Below are positions 17,448 through 26,613 of a DNA stretch of 50,862 nt, piece by piece. Below the pieces are notes generated by a model. The model saw nothing but the letters and a program-made list of their open reading frames with translations, was not told the origin of the DNA and made no database searches. Origin of the DNA: Clostridia bacterium (GTDB taxonomy: Bacteria > Bacillota > Clostridia > UMGS1883 > UMGS1540). Location of the stretch: assembly GCA_029006755.1 (NCBI GenBank), contig JAQXGO010000091.1:1-50862 (forward strand). The letters are read 5' to 3'. The position numbers and the translations under genes were made by a program. Position 1 is the stretch's first letter; each line of letters begins with the position of its first letter.

Positions 17448-19556
17448 TTATTTAATCAATGTAATATGGGAGAATACACTGCCCAGCGTGTTGGCCACTG
17501 TAGACATCATCTTAATAAAGATATCGAGCGCAACGCCGACAACATCCTTACGGGTATCACCGATTGTATCACCGGTAACCGCAGCCTTATGTGCTGCGCT
17601 ACCCTTGCCGTGACCCTGCAACGCGCCGCTTTCAATATATTTCTTTGCATTATCGAAAGCACCGCCGGAGTTACCCATAAAGAGTGCACGCGGAATTGCA
17701 CAGATGGTCGCACCTACCAGGATACCGCCAACAAATTCTACCCCAAAAATAATACCGCCGACAATCGGGATTAAAAGCGCCAATACAGAAGGCAGGAGCA
17801 TCTTCTTCAGTGCCTGCTTTGCTGCCATTTCAATCAGTGCATTGTAGTTCGGTTTCACTGTGCCTTCCAAAACGCCGGGAACAGAAAGCTGTTTGTCGCC
17901 TTCCTCTGCCATCCCTTGTGCAGCGTCAATGGTGTTGTCGGTAAGAAGTGCGGAGAAGTACTCAATTAAAGCACCGCCGATGATACCGCCGGCAACAACA
18001 ATGAAGGAAGCCATGTTCAATACAGGCTCAGCGCCTGCTGCTGTATAGTTCTGTACGTAAGCAACAATCAAGGCCACCGTCGCAAAAGCGGCAGAACCGA
18101 TTGCAAAACCCTTGCCGATAGCTGCTGTGGTATTTCCCACAGAGTCGAGCTTATCGGTAATGGTACGAACCTGTGCCGGGAGGTGGCAAGATTCTGCCAA
18201 CCCGCCTGCATTATCTGCAATAGGACCAAAAGCATCAATCGAAACGGTTGCGCCAACGAAAGCCAGCATGCCCAAAGCACTCAATGCAATACCGTATGTA
18301 CCGCAGAGTTTACCGGCAGCAAACAATGCAATACCGATAATTAAAATAGGCAGTAAGCAGGAACGAGAGCCAACTGCGTCACCCTTTGTGACGATAAAGG
18401 CCTCCCCTTCCGGTGCAATTTCAGCCAATTTTCTGGTCGGTTTAAAGTCAGCGCTTGTATAGTACTCTGTGATGGTACCGATTGCGATACCGCTGAGAAT
18501 ACCCAAAACACTGCAAAGCCAAGGAGAAATCCAGCCTACGTTAAAGCCTGTATTGGCTAAATCCTGGCCTGCAAAGAAGTAATAGGCAGCGCCAAGACCA
18601 ACCAAGATCGTAAGGCCTGCAGAAATCCAAGTTGCAAGGTTCAGTTCTCTGGAGGGATTATCTCCCATCTTGCGCACTGCTGCAAAGCCAAGGCCTAAAA
18701 TACAGCTGAGAAGGCCACAGCCTGCCAGCACAACCGGGAAGAGCCATGCAGAGTGGAAAATAGGCATGTCTTTAAATATGCTCATTGCAATCATGATCCC
18801 TGCTGCCATGGTAGCAACAAAGCTTTCCAAAAGGTCAGAACAGTTCCCTGCAATATCATTGACATTGTCGCCGATAAAGTCTGCAATTACGTTCGGTACA
18901 CGGCTGTCATCTTCCGGCATATCATGACGAACTTTTGCCAGAATGTCGGAAGAAATATCTGCTGCCTTTGTATAGTTACCGCCGGCAACACGGTTGAACA
19001 TTGCAACCAAGGAGCAGCCCAGTGAATAGGTTGTAATTCTCATAACAGAGGGATTGCAGCTCATATTGGCTAAGAAGCCGGTACTGCTTGCTTCCGGGTC
19101 AAGACCCCAAATCAGCAAAACAGCAATAAGGCCCAGCATACCAAACGCCTGTACGCTGATACCGCTAATGCTGCCACCGCAAAGTGCAACCTTTACGGTT
19201 TCTCCGATAGAAAGCGTTTCTCTTGCTTTATTTGCAGTACGAACATTTGCATAGGTTGCACTTCTCATACCAAGAACGCAAACTATGCTGCTCATGCAAG
19301 CACCAAAGATAAGCGTGATACCGCTTGTCTTTTCAACAAACAAGCTGAAAATTGCGGCAACTGCAATCACAACAATAAAAATAACTCGAAACTCTGTCTT
19401 CAAAAAGGTTGTGGCACCGCTGCGGATGATTCCTGCCATCTCTGCCATTTCGGCCGTTCCTTCCTTCATCTTGCGAATGCGTAAAAAGTTAAACAAAACA
19501 TACGCAAGCGCCAGAACGACAACAGCCAAAATGATTCCTAAAATACTACTACTCAT
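17448..19556 (-). CDS. hppA: Membrane-bound ion-translocating pyrophosphatase
   Basis: 702 residues of highly hydrophobic sequence, the usual length (family has 16 membrane helices). It couples PPi hydrolysis to pumping of H+ or Na+ across the membrane. Family motifs: AADISSDILAKV, the PEDDSRVPNVIADFIGDNV segment and the C-terminal GDTIGDTRKDVVGVALDIFIK, which hold the acidic residues for Mg-PPi. The position that separates subclasses reads GNTTAAIGKG: alanine instead of lysine, the state found in K+-dependent enzymes. Na+ versus H+ cannot be decided with confidence. Single gene with its own promoter and terminator. Confidence 0.92.
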   Translation of the reverse strand: MSSSILGIILAVVVLALAYVLFNFLRIRKMKEGTAEMAEMAGIIRSGATTFLKTEFRVIFIVVIAVAAIFSLFVEKTSGITLIFGACMSSIVCVLGMRSATYANVRTANKARETLSIGETVKVALCGGSISGISVQAFGMLGLIAVLLIWGLDPEASSTGFLANMSCNPSVMRITTYSLGCSLVAMFNRVAGGNYTKAADISSDILAKVRHDMPEDDSRVPNVIADFIGDNVNDIAGNCSDLLESFVATMAAGIMIAMSIFKDMPIFHSAWLFPVVLAGCGLLSCILGLGFAAVRKMGDNPSRELNLATWISAGLTILVGLGAAYYFFAGQDLANTGFNVGWISPWLCSVLGILSGIAIGTITEYYTSADFKPTRKLAEIAPEGEAFIVTKGDAVGSRSCLLPILIIGIALFAAGKLCGTYGIALSALGMLAFVGATVSIDAFGPIADNAGGLAESCHLPAQVRTITDKLDSVGNTTAAIGKGFAIGSAAFATVALIVAYVQNYTAAGAEPVLNMASFIVVAGGIIGGALIEYFSALLTDNTIDAAQGMAEEGDKQLSVPGVLEGTVKPNYNALIEMAAKQALKKMLLPSVLALLIPIVGGIIFGVEFVGGILVGATICAIPRALFMGNSGGAFDNAKKYIESGALQGHGKGSAAHKAAVTGDTIGDTRKDVVGVALDIFIKMMSTVANTLGSVFSHITLIK

Positions 19557-19698
19557 TTTGTCTTACCTCTCATTCCTTTGCAAAATATTTATGTTTTATG
19601 TCACAAAAGAAACGTACGCCTCACCGCGCCCCTCCTTTTTCGCTGATTACGAGTCCCCTGCAACGAATCATGAAAACATGCCAAACTTTCCTATTTAT
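19557..19698 (-). promoter_or_regulatory. Long hppA leader, no known RNA recognised
   Basis: From the predicted start point (about 19692) to the hppA ATG is about 135 nt, unusually long for this window. It has a GC-rich middle but I do not recognise a riboswitch class. Confidence 0.35.
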
Positions 19699-19727
19699 AT
19701 CATACTACATAATTTTCCAAAAATCAA
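19699..19727 (-). promoter_or_regulatory. Promoter of hppA
   Basis: Minus strand TTGATT (19727-19722) and TATGAT (19704-19699) with a 17-nt spacer. Confidence 0.6.
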
Positions 19728-19776
19728 GCTTTTTTGTAAAAAAAATCCTAATGCAAAAAAACAGTGCAGAAAGAGA

Positions 19777-19805
19777 TTGACAAAAGCTGTAAAAATGTAT
19801 ATAAT
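19777..19805 (+). promoter_or_regulatory. Promoter of cysE
   Basis: TTGACA (19777-19782) and TATAAT (19800-19805), both consensus, spacer 17 nt. Confidence 0.85.
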
Positions 19806-19850
19806 GTTGATAAAATCCGTTTTATTCTCTGATAGAAAATGAGGGCAATT

Positions 19851-20492
19851 ATGTTTAAAAATCTTCGGTATGATATTCATGCTATTATGGATCGAGATCC
19901 GGCAGCCAGAAGTCCCCTGCAGGTTTTTTTCCTGTATCCCGGCCTTTGGGCTGTCATCTATCATCGGCTTAGTCATTTTTTATATAAGCATCGCCACTTT
20001 TTTTTAGCGCGGATGATTTCCAATATCAGCCGCAGAGCTACCGGAATAGAAATTCATCCCGGTGCCACCATTGGGCGCGGACTTGTGATTGATCACGGTA
20101 TGGGTATTGTGATCGGTGAAACTGCCGAAATTGGCGATAATGTCACGCTTTACCAGTGTGTCACCTTAGGGGGTACCGGTAAAGATATCGGTAAGCGCCA
20201 TCCTACAATTGGCAACAATGTGCTGATTGGCGCCGGTGCAAAGGTGCTTGGTCCCTTTCGTGTGGGGGACAATTCGAAGATCGCCGCCAATGCGGTCGTT
20301 CTAAGCGAAGTGCCGCCAAACTGTACCTGTGTTGGCGTGCCGGCTCGCGTTGTAAAGCGCAATAATGCGCGCATAGAAAACCTGGATCAGGTGCATATCC
20401 CCGACCCGGTTGCGCAAGAGCTTTGCAAACTGCAAATTCGATTGGAAAAGCTGGAAAAAATGCTTGCCGAGAAGGAAACACAAACAGAATAG
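19851..20492 (+). CDS. cysE: Serine O-acetyltransferase
   Basis: 213 residues from [10 protein letters not shown] (GAGGG 5 nt upstream; the in-frame ATG at 19839 has no site). The enzyme acetylates L-serine with acetyl-CoA, the first step of cysteine synthesis. An N-terminal helical part is followed by left-handed beta-helix hexapeptide repeats starting at [20 protein letters not shown], with the catalytic His/Asp pair in [15 protein letters not shown] is the loop of the active-site region. The length fits the shorter, EpsC-type bacterial form. It stands alone, not in a cysteine operon, and is divergent from hppA. Confidence 0.93.
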   Translation: MFKNLRYDIHAIMDRDPAARSPLQVFFLYPGLWAVIYHRLSHFLYKHRHFFLARMISNISRRATGIEIHPGATIGRGLVIDHGMGIVIGETAEIGDNVTLYQCVTLGGTGKDIGKRHPTIGNNVLIGAGAKVLGPFRVGDNSKIAANAVVLSEVPPNCTCVGVPARVVKRNNARIENLDQVHIPDPVAQELCKLQIRLEKLEKMLAEKETQTE

Positions 20493-20494
20493 AT

Positions 20495-20541
20495 GCGAAA
20501 TAAAGTGAAACAACGCCACTTTTTAAGGGTTTACGTTTCGC
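20495..20541 (+). terminator. Hairpin after cysE
   Basis: GCGAAA (20495-20500) pairs with TTTCGC (20536-20541), and inside it AAAGTG pairs with CACTTT. The hairpin is followed by five T. The stem is interrupted, so a moderate terminator. Confidence 0.5.
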
Positions 20542-20576
20542 TTTTTGCATTTTATCCATAAATATGACAAAAAGCA

Positions 20577-20613
20577 TTGACTTTATCGCTTTAGCGTGAT
20601 ATACTGATAAAGT
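20577..20613 (+). promoter_or_regulatory. his operon promoter with overlapping palindrome
   Basis: TTGACT (20577-20582) and TATACT (20600-20605), 17-nt spacer. A perfect 8-bp inverted repeat, ACTTTATC (20580-20587) and GATAAAGT (20606-20613), brackets the core: the left arm overlaps the -35 and the right arm follows the -10. This is where a repressor would block RNA polymerase, so I propose an operator for histidine control. No T-box or his leader peptide is seen. Confidence 0.6.
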
Positions 20614-20643
20614 AAACATTGGTTTAAGGAAGGAGTTATCAGG

Positions 20644-21738
20644 ATGCAAGTGGACACTACTGTCATCAAAAATGATGAAAAAGCGATTTTTGCTTTGCGT
20701 GCTTTATACGAGATGTACGGCTACGTGCAATACAAAATGAATAAATTTGAGGAATATGATTTATATGTGCGCAACAAGGATTTTCTTGTTTCTGAAAACA
20801 TCATAACCTTTACAGATGCGGACAGAAAACTGATGGCTTTAAAGCCGGATGTTACGCTTTCTATTATAAAAAACGGCAGTGACGAGAAAGGCGGCCTGCA
20901 AAAGGTCTATTACAACGAAAATATTTATCGTGTGCCGAAAGGTACGCATGCTTTCAAGGAAATTATGCAAACCGGTCTTGAATGTATCGGCGATATTGAT
21001 GCATATTGTGTCTTTGAAGTTCTTTCGCTTGCCGCGAAAAGCCTGGCCGGCATTGCCTCGGAGTATGTGTTGGATGTTTCTCACATGGGTGTCATTGCGG
21101 AGCTTTTAAATTCGCTTTCCATTACCGACAGCGAACGCGCTGAAATCATCAAATGCATCGGCGAAAAAAACACGCATGACATTGCTAAAATTGCAGGCGG
21201 CGAAAAACTGCAAAAGCTGATTTCCGCCTATGGTTCTACCGAAAAGGTACTGCCGGTTTTAGAAGAGCTTTACCCGGAGGGCCTGTCCCCCTCGGCCAAG
21301 CTTTTGATTTCCACCGTATCCGCGCTTGAAAAAGAAGGCTTTGCCGTACGGATTGATTTTTCAGTTTTAAATGATATGAGTTATTATAGCGGTATTGTGT
21401 TCAAGGGATTTGTCAGCGGTATTCCCTCGAGTATTCTTTCCGGCGGGCAGTATGATTACTTAATGCGTAAAATGAACAGAAAGGCCAACGCTATCGGATT
21501 TGCCGTGTATCTCGATATGCTGGAACAGTTAAACGAAACCAACCGAGCCTATGATGTGGATACCGTGATTTTGTATGATGCCGGTGCTTCGCTTTCCGAC
21601 ATTTATCACGCAACCCGGGTGTTTACGGAGAACGGAAAAAGCGTTTTGGTCCGAGAATCCATACATGATAAAATCAGATACAGACAGCTTGTGCATCTGA
21701 ATGAAAAGGGGGCTTTTACCATTGAAGAAAATGCTTAA
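20644..21738 (+). CDS. hisZ: ATP phosphoribosyltransferase regulatory subunit
   Basis: 364 residues. A histidyl-tRNA-synthetase-like catalytic core without the anticodon domain. The class-II aaRS-type motif 2 region is ALKPDVTLSI ... KVYYNENIYRV, and the motif 3-like SGGQYDYLMRKMNRKANAIGFAVYLD is near the end. HisZ does not charge tRNA; it makes the short HisG active and histidine-sensitive. As the first gene of the his operon and paired with a short-form hisG, the assignment is firm. Ribosome site AAGGAGTT. Confidence 0.9.
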   Translation: MQVDTTVIKNDEKAIFALRALYEMYGYVQYKMNKFEEYDLYVRNKDFLVSENIITFTDADRKLMALKPDVTLSIIKNGSDEKGGLQKVYYNENIYRVPKGTHAFKEIMQTGLECIGDIDAYCVFEVLSLAAKSLAGIASEYVLDVSHMGVIAELLNSLSITDSERAEIIKCIGEKNTHDIAKIAGGEKLQKLISAYGSTEKVLPVLEELYPEGLSPSAKLLISTVSALEKEGFAVRIDFSVLNDMSYYSGIVFKGFVSGIPSSILSGGQYDYLMRKMNRKANAIGFAVYLDMLEQLNETNRAYDVDTVILYDAGASLSDIYHATRVFTENGKSVLVRESIHDKIRYRQLVHLNEKGAFTIEENA

Positions 21739-22360
21739 TATTGCACTTCCCAAAGGCAGATTGGGAGAAAAGGTGTATGCAATGTTTGAAACAGCCGGAT
21801 TCCCTTGCCCGGAAATCCTGGAGGAAAGCCGTAAGCTGATTTTTGAAAACCATGCCCTCCTTCTTCGTTATTTTTGGGTAAAGCCATCTGATGTTGCAAT
21901 TTATGTAGAGCGCGGTGCGGCTGATATTGGCGTGTGCGGCAAAGATATTCTGTTGGAATACGAACCGGACGTGTATGAGCTTTTAGACCTTAAGATGGGG
22001 AAATGCATCATGGCGGTTGCGGCGAAGACAGGCTTTATTGATAATCCGCAGCGAACGCTGAAAATTGCGACAAAGTTTTCCCATATTGCCCAGCAGTATT
22101 ATAATGCTAAGGGGCGAGATATTGATATTATTCACTTAAATGGTTCCATTGAGATTGCGCCGATTCTGGGGCTTTCCGATGTTATTGTGGATATTGTGGA
22201 AACAGGCAAAACCTTGCAAGAAAATGATTTAGCGGTGATGGAAACAGTGGTACCTATCAGTGCAAGGCTGATTGCCAATAAATCCGCCTTTAAATTTAAA
22301 GGCGAACAGATTGAGTCCATCGCCGCAAAACTCGCGGCAATTACGGAGGCAGAAAAATGA
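21731..22360 (+). CDS. hisG: ATP phosphoribosyltransferase, short form
   Basis: 209 residues, the short HisG type that lacks the C-terminal regulatory domain and needs HisZ. Catalyses the first step of histidine synthesis (ATP + PRPP). Starts MLNIALPKGRLGEK; the PRPP-binding stretch is DVIVDIVETGKTL. The chosen ATG overlaps the last 8 nt of hisZ. An upstream in-frame ATG at 21701 lies well inside hisZ and is not supported by homology of the N-terminus. Confidence 0.92.
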   Translation: MLNIALPKGRLGEKVYAMFETAGFPCPEILEESRKLIFENHALLLRYFWVKPSDVAIYVERGAADIGVCGKDILLEYEPDVYELLDLKMGKCIMAVAAKTGFIDNPQRTLKIATKFSHIAQQYYNAKGRDIDIIHLNGSIEIAPILGLSDVIVDIVETGKTLQENDLAVMETVVPISARLIANKSAFKFKGEQIESIAAKLAAITEAEK

Positions 22361-23640
22361 TTCAGATTTTAAAATACGGCGAAGTAGACAATCAAGATAT
22401 TTTTGCCCGTACCATGCCGATGGCGAATGTGCAGGATGTTGTCGCCTCCATTCTTGCAGATGTGCGGGAAAATGGCGATAAAGCACTGTATCAATATGCT
22501 GCAAAGTTTGACGGTGCTATGCTTTCCTCTCTCCAGGTCTCCCCGGAAGAAATTGAAGAGGCGCTCACGCTGGTGGAAGCCGAATTTCTCGCCGTCCTGA
22601 AAAAAGCAGAAGCAAACATCCGTCGTTTTCATGAAAAGCAGAAAAGAGAAGGCTTTATCCTGCGCGAAGAAAACGGCGTTGTGATGGGGCAAAAAATCAC
22701 ACCGGTCGATCGTGCCGGTTTATATGTCCCTGGCGGTACAGCCGCGTATCCTTCCACGGTTTTGATGGATGCAATTCCGGCTAAAATCGCAGGATGCAAA
22801 GATGTTGTGATGACAACGCCGCCGAATAAAGAAGGAAAAATCAATCCTGCCATCCTTGCTGCGGCGCATATTGCCGGGGTGGACAGAATCTATAAGGTTG
22901 GCGGTGCGCAAGCCATTGCCGCGCTTGCCTACGGTACTGAAACCATTGCGAAGGTCGACAAAATTGTCGGCCCGGGCAATGCTTATGTTGCCGAAGCGAA
23001 AAGGCAGGTGTATGGGGCGGTATCGATTGACATGATTGCCGGGCCCAGCGAAATACTCATTGTTGCAGATGAAAAGGCAAACCCCGCGCATGTTGCGGCC
23101 GATCTTTTATCGCAAGCTGAGCACGACAAAATGGCAAGTGCCGTGCTTGTCACCGATTCCGAAGCGTTAGCATTGTCCGTACAGGCAGAGATTGAAAAGC
23201 AGATTGTCTGTCTGCCGCGGGAAGCGTTTGCCCGCGTTTCGATTGATACAAACGGCAAAATAATTGTAGCGGACAGCTTAGAGGTTGCAGTAGAAATTGC
23301 CAATGAAATCGCACCGGAGCATTTAGAGCTTTGCGTGCAGGACCCCTTTGCCTATTTAGGGCAGGTACGCCACGCAGGTTCTGTATTTATGGGCTATCAC
23401 TGTCCGGAGGCGTTGGGCGATTATCTGGCAGGCCCCAATCACACGTTGCCTACCAGCGGCAGTGCAAAATTCGCAAGTCCTCTGTCCGTAGATGATTTTA
23501 TTAAGAAAACACAGTTTACCTACTTTCCCAAAGAGGCACTTTGTGAAGCGGCAGAAGATGTGGCGCTATTCGCGGAAAAAGAAGGCCTTTCTGCACATGC
23601 GAAAAGTGCAACCATCCGAACGGAGGGAAAAAATGAGTAA
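22357..23640 (+). CDS. hisD: Histidinol dehydrogenase
   Basis: 427 residues, standard length. Oxidises L-histidinol to L-histidine in two NAD+ steps with Zn2+. Visible family blocks: DRAGLYVPGGTAAYPSTVLM, VDKIVGPGNAYVAEAKR, GPSEILIVADE, an SQAEHD segment (Zn and catalytic region), and NHTLPTSGSAKF. Overlaps hisG by ATGA and hisC by 8 nt. Confidence 0.96.
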   Translation: MIQILKYGEVDNQDIFARTMPMANVQDVVASILADVRENGDKALYQYAAKFDGAMLSSLQVSPEEIEEALTLVEAEFLAVLKKAEANIRRFHEKQKREGFILREENGVVMGQKITPVDRAGLYVPGGTAAYPSTVLMDAIPAKIAGCKDVVMTTPPNKEGKINPAILAAAHIAGVDRIYKVGGAQAIAALAYGTETIAKVDKIVGPGNAYVAEAKRQVYGAVSIDMIAGPSEILIVADEKANPAHVAADLLSQAEHDKMASAVLVTDSEALALSVQAEIEKQIVCLPREAFARVSIDTNGKIIVADSLEVAVEIANEIAPEHLELCVQDPFAYLGQVRHAGSVFMGYHCPEALGDYLAGPNHTLPTSGSAKFASPLSVDDFIKKTQFTYFPKEALCEAAEDVALFAEKEGLSAHAKSATIRTEGKNE

Positions 23641-24691
23641 ATTCTTAACGAACAAAAAGCTTGTGCCCTATACGCCGGGCGAGCAGCCACGCGGCAGGCA
23701 GTATATAAAGCTAAACACCAATGAATCACCTTTTCCGCCCTCCGAAAAAGCCAAGGCAGCGGCGAAAGAGGCACTCGATACATTGCATCTTTATCCCGAC
23801 CCGACATGCGCCGCGCTCTCGGCTTCGATGGCGGAGGCACTCGGCGTTTCGACCGATGAAGTGATTTTAGGAAACGGGTCGGACGAAATATTGTTTTTTG
23901 CCTTTTCGGCATTTTGCGACGCAAACTGCGGTGCTGTTTTTCCGAGCATTACATATAGCTTTTATTCCGTGTTTGCAGAGCTTTGCAAGGTGCCTTATAC
24001 AAAAATTCCTCTGCGGGAGGATTTTACCATCTGTCCGCAGAACTATATCGGCCTGGCAAAAACGATTTTTATTGCCAATCCCAACGCCCCGACCGGCATT
24101 GCGCTGCAAAGGGCAGAGATTGAAACCATTTTAAAGAATAATCCGGCGCATGTTGTGGTCATTGATGAAGCGTATGTCGATTTTGGCGGCGAAAGCTGTG
24201 TGCCGCTCATTCATCAATATGAAAACCTGCTTGTCGTGCAAACCTTTTCCAAGTCCCGTTCCATGGCAGGGGCACGGCTGGGCATGGGCATTGGTTCAAA
24301 GGCATTGATTCAGGATTTAAACACCATTAAATACTCCGTAAATCCATATAATATTAACCGCATGACGATGGCCGCTGGCATGGGCGCTCTTGCGGATGCG
24401 GATTATACAAAAAAGAATTGTGCAGAAATTATCCAAAACCGTCTCTATACAACGGAGGCACTGACAGCATTGGGCTTTGTCGTCACACCATCCTGCACAA
24501 ACTTTGTATTTGCAAAGCATCCGCAAATCAGCGGGCAAACCATCTATTCGCGTTTGAAAGAAAAAAACATCCTGGTGCGGCATTTTGATACACCGGAAAT
24601 TACGGCATATAACCGCATTACCATTGGAACTAAGGCACAAATGGATGCATTTTTGTCCGCAATCCAAGAGATATTGGAGGAAGAGATATGA
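23633..24691 (+). CDS. hisC: Histidinol-phosphate aminotransferase
   Basis: 352 residues from MSKFLTNKK at 23633; longer in-frame extensions lie inside hisD. PLP enzyme of fold type I. Substrate-side NTNESPFPPS, the NPNAPTG loop, IDEAYVDF, and the PLP lysine in TFSKSRSMAGARLG are all present. Transfers the amino group from glutamate to imidazole-acetol phosphate. Overlaps hisB at an ATGA. Confidence 0.95.
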   Translation: MSKFLTNKKLVPYTPGEQPRGRQYIKLNTNESPFPPSEKAKAAAKEALDTLHLYPDPTCAALSASMAEALGVSTDEVILGNGSDEILFFAFSAFCDANCGAVFPSITYSFYSVFAELCKVPYTKIPLREDFTICPQNYIGLAKTIFIANPNAPTGIALQRAEIETILKNNPAHVVVIDEAYVDFGGESCVPLIHQYENLLVVQTFSKSRSMAGARLGMGIGSKALIQDLNTIKYSVNPYNINRMTMAAGMGALADADYTKKNCAEIIQNRLYTTEALTALGFVVTPSCTNFVFAKHPQISGQTIYSRLKEKNILVRHFDTPEITAYNRITIGTKAQMDAFLSAIQEILEEEI

Positions 24692-25275
24692 GAAACGCAG
24701 TTATTACAAGAAACACCGCGGAAACGCAAATTCAGCTTTCCTTATGTTTAGATGGGAAAGGTGAAAACACAATCTCGACCGGCTGTGGATTTTTAAACCA
24801 CATGTTAGTGCTTTTTGCAAAGCACGGGCGGTTTGATTTATCGGTCACCTGCACGGGTGACACGGATGTTGACTATCATCACACTGCGGAAGATATCGGC
24901 ATCGCTTTAGGGCAGGCCTTTGCCGAAGCTTTAGGGGACAAACGAGGTGTCGTTCGATACGGTAGCATGACCTTACCGATGGATGAAGCTTTACTCCTCT
25001 CTGCTGTTGACCTTTCCGGCCGCGCCCATCTTTCCTTTGACGTGGCCATGCCCACAGAAAAAGTAGGAGATTTTGATACAGAACTGGTAGAAGAATTTTG
25101 GCTCGGCTTTACAAGAAACGCAAACTGCACGCTGCACATTCAGGCGCTTGCCGGAAGCAATACGCACCATATTATTGAAGGGGCGTTCAAATCCGTTGCC
25201 AGAAGCCTGAAGGAAGCCGTCGCGATCGATGCATGCTTTGCCGACGAAATTATGTCCACAAAAGGGGTGCTTTAA
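24688..25275 (+). CDS. hisB: Imidazoleglycerol-phosphate dehydratase
   Basis: 195 residues, the stand-alone dehydratase (not fused to a phosphatase). The two Mn-binding motif groups are DVDYHHTAEDIGIALGQA and, later, NTHHIIEGAFKSVARSL, plus the N-terminal GFLNHML. This explains why a separate histidinol-phosphatase gene closes the operon. Confidence 0.96.
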   Translation: MRNAVITRNTAETQIQLSLCLDGKGENTISTGCGFLNHMLVLFAKHGRFDLSVTCTGDTDVDYHHTAEDIGIALGQAFAEALGDKRGVVRYGSMTLPMDEALLLSAVDLSGRAHLSFDVAMPTEKVGDFDTELVEEFWLGFTRNANCTLHIQALAGSNTHHIIEGAFKSVARSLKEAVAIDACFADEIMSTKGVL

Positions 25276-25276
25276 G

Positions 25277-25903
25277 ATGCTGGCCATCATTGATTATGGT
25301 GTAGGAAACCTATTTTCCTTAAAAAGCTCCCTGGATGCGATTGGAGAATCATGCTTTGTGAGCCGTGATGCGGCGGAAATCCGCCGTGCAGACCGCATTA
25401 TTCTTCCCGGGGTAGGCGCGTTTGGCGATGCGGCAAAAAAACTGGAGGAAAGTGGCATGGCGGAACTTGTCAAAGAGCTTGCCGGAATCGGCAAGCCGAT
25501 TTTAGGGATATGCCTTGGCATGCAGCTTCTTTTTGATCGCAGCTATGAGGACGGCGTTTATGCAGGCTTAGGGCTTATACACGGCGAAATTCGTCCCATT
25601 GCCGATGTGATTCCCAAAGACTATAAAATTCCGCATATCGGATGGAATCAACTGCAGTTTCCGGGCGAAAAAAATCCGCTTTTTCAATCGATTCAATCCG
25701 GTGACTTTGTGTATTTCGTGCATTCCTACTATGGCGTGGATTGCGCAGAAAGCACCATCGCTGTTACGGAATATGGCGCACCGCTTACGGCGGCGGTTGC
25801 ACAGGGCAATATTTTGGGATGCCAATTTCATCCGGAAAAAAGCGGGAAAACCGGCTTAGCCATTTTAAAAGCCTTTTGCAAAATGGGAGGCGAAAGAGCA
25901 TGA
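25277..25903 (+). CDS. hisH: Imidazole glycerol phosphate synthase, glutaminase subunit
   Basis: 208 residues from MLAIIDYGVGN, one base after the hisB stop. Class-I glutamine amidotransferase: oxyanion strand PGVGAFGD, nucleophile in GICLGMQLLF, and His-Glu pair in FHPEKSGKTG. Provides ammonia to HisF. Ends in an ATGA overlap with hisA. Confidence 0.95.
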   Translation: MLAIIDYGVGNLFSLKSSLDAIGESCFVSRDAAEIRRADRIILPGVGAFGDAAKKLEESGMAELVKELAGIGKPILGICLGMQLLFDRSYEDGVYAGLGLIHGEIRPIADVIPKDYKIPHIGWNQLQFPGEKNPLFQSIQSGDFVYFVHSYYGVDCAESTIAVTEYGAPLTAAVAQGNILGCQFHPEKSGKTGLAILKAFCKMGGERA

Positions 25904-26613
25904 TTATTTATCCTGCGATTGATCTTTTTGCGCAGAAAGCGGTGCGGCTGTATAAAGGCGATTATGCCAATATGACCGTATACAGCGATAACCCCGCGGA
26001 GATTGCCGCAGACTTTAAAAAACAAGGCGCAACGCACATTCACCTTGTGGATTTAGAGGGTGCAAAAAGCGGGCTTACGCCTAACCTCTCCACCGTTGAA
26101 AAAATCATTCAAAGCACAGACTTGTTTGCAGAAGTCGGCGGCGGCATCCGCAGCCTTGCCACAATAGAAAAGTACATTGCCGCGGGTGCAAGCCGTGTGA
26201 TATTAGGCACTGCAGCGGTGCAAAACGAATCGCTGATTTTAGAAGCCGTTCGGAATTTTGGCGATAAAATTGCGGTAGGAATTGATTGTAAGGAAGGCTT
26301 TGTCGCCATACACGGCTGGACGGAAACCACAAAAATTCCGTGCCATACCTTCTGTGCACGCATGGAAGCGTACGGCGTTCAAACAATTATTTGTACGGAT
26401 ATTGCAAAGGACGGCGCCATGCAAGGCACCAACCTCGATTTATACCAAAGCCTTGCAGAAAGTTTTTCTCTTCAGATTATAGCTTCGGGCGGCGTTTCCT
26501 CCCTTTCCGATGTAGAGCGCCTTCGTGCCATGCAAATTCACGGTGCCATTATCGGCAAGGCATATTATACAGGTGCAATTGATTTGAAAAAGGCAATTGA
26601 GGTGGCAAAATGA
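25900..26613 (+). CDS. hisA: ProFAR isomerase
   Basis: 237 residues from MIIYPAIDLFAQKAV. (beta/alpha)8 barrel with the catalytic aspartate in AIDL near the N-terminus and the second in TDIAKDGAMQGTN. Phosphate loops GGGIRS and SGGVSS are visible. The isomerase step precedes the HisHF reaction. The start overlaps the hisH stop. Confidence 0.95.
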   Translation: MIIYPAIDLFAQKAVRLYKGDYANMTVYSDNPAEIAADFKKQGATHIHLVDLEGAKSGLTPNLSTVEKIIQSTDLFAEVGGGIRSLATIEKYIAAGASRVILGTAAVQNESLILEAVRNFGDKIAVGIDCKEGFVAIHGWTETTKIPCHTFCARMEAYGVQTIICTDIAKDGAMQGTNLDLYQSLAESFSLQIIASGGVSSLSDVERLRAMQIHGAIIGKAYYTGAIDLKKAIEVAK

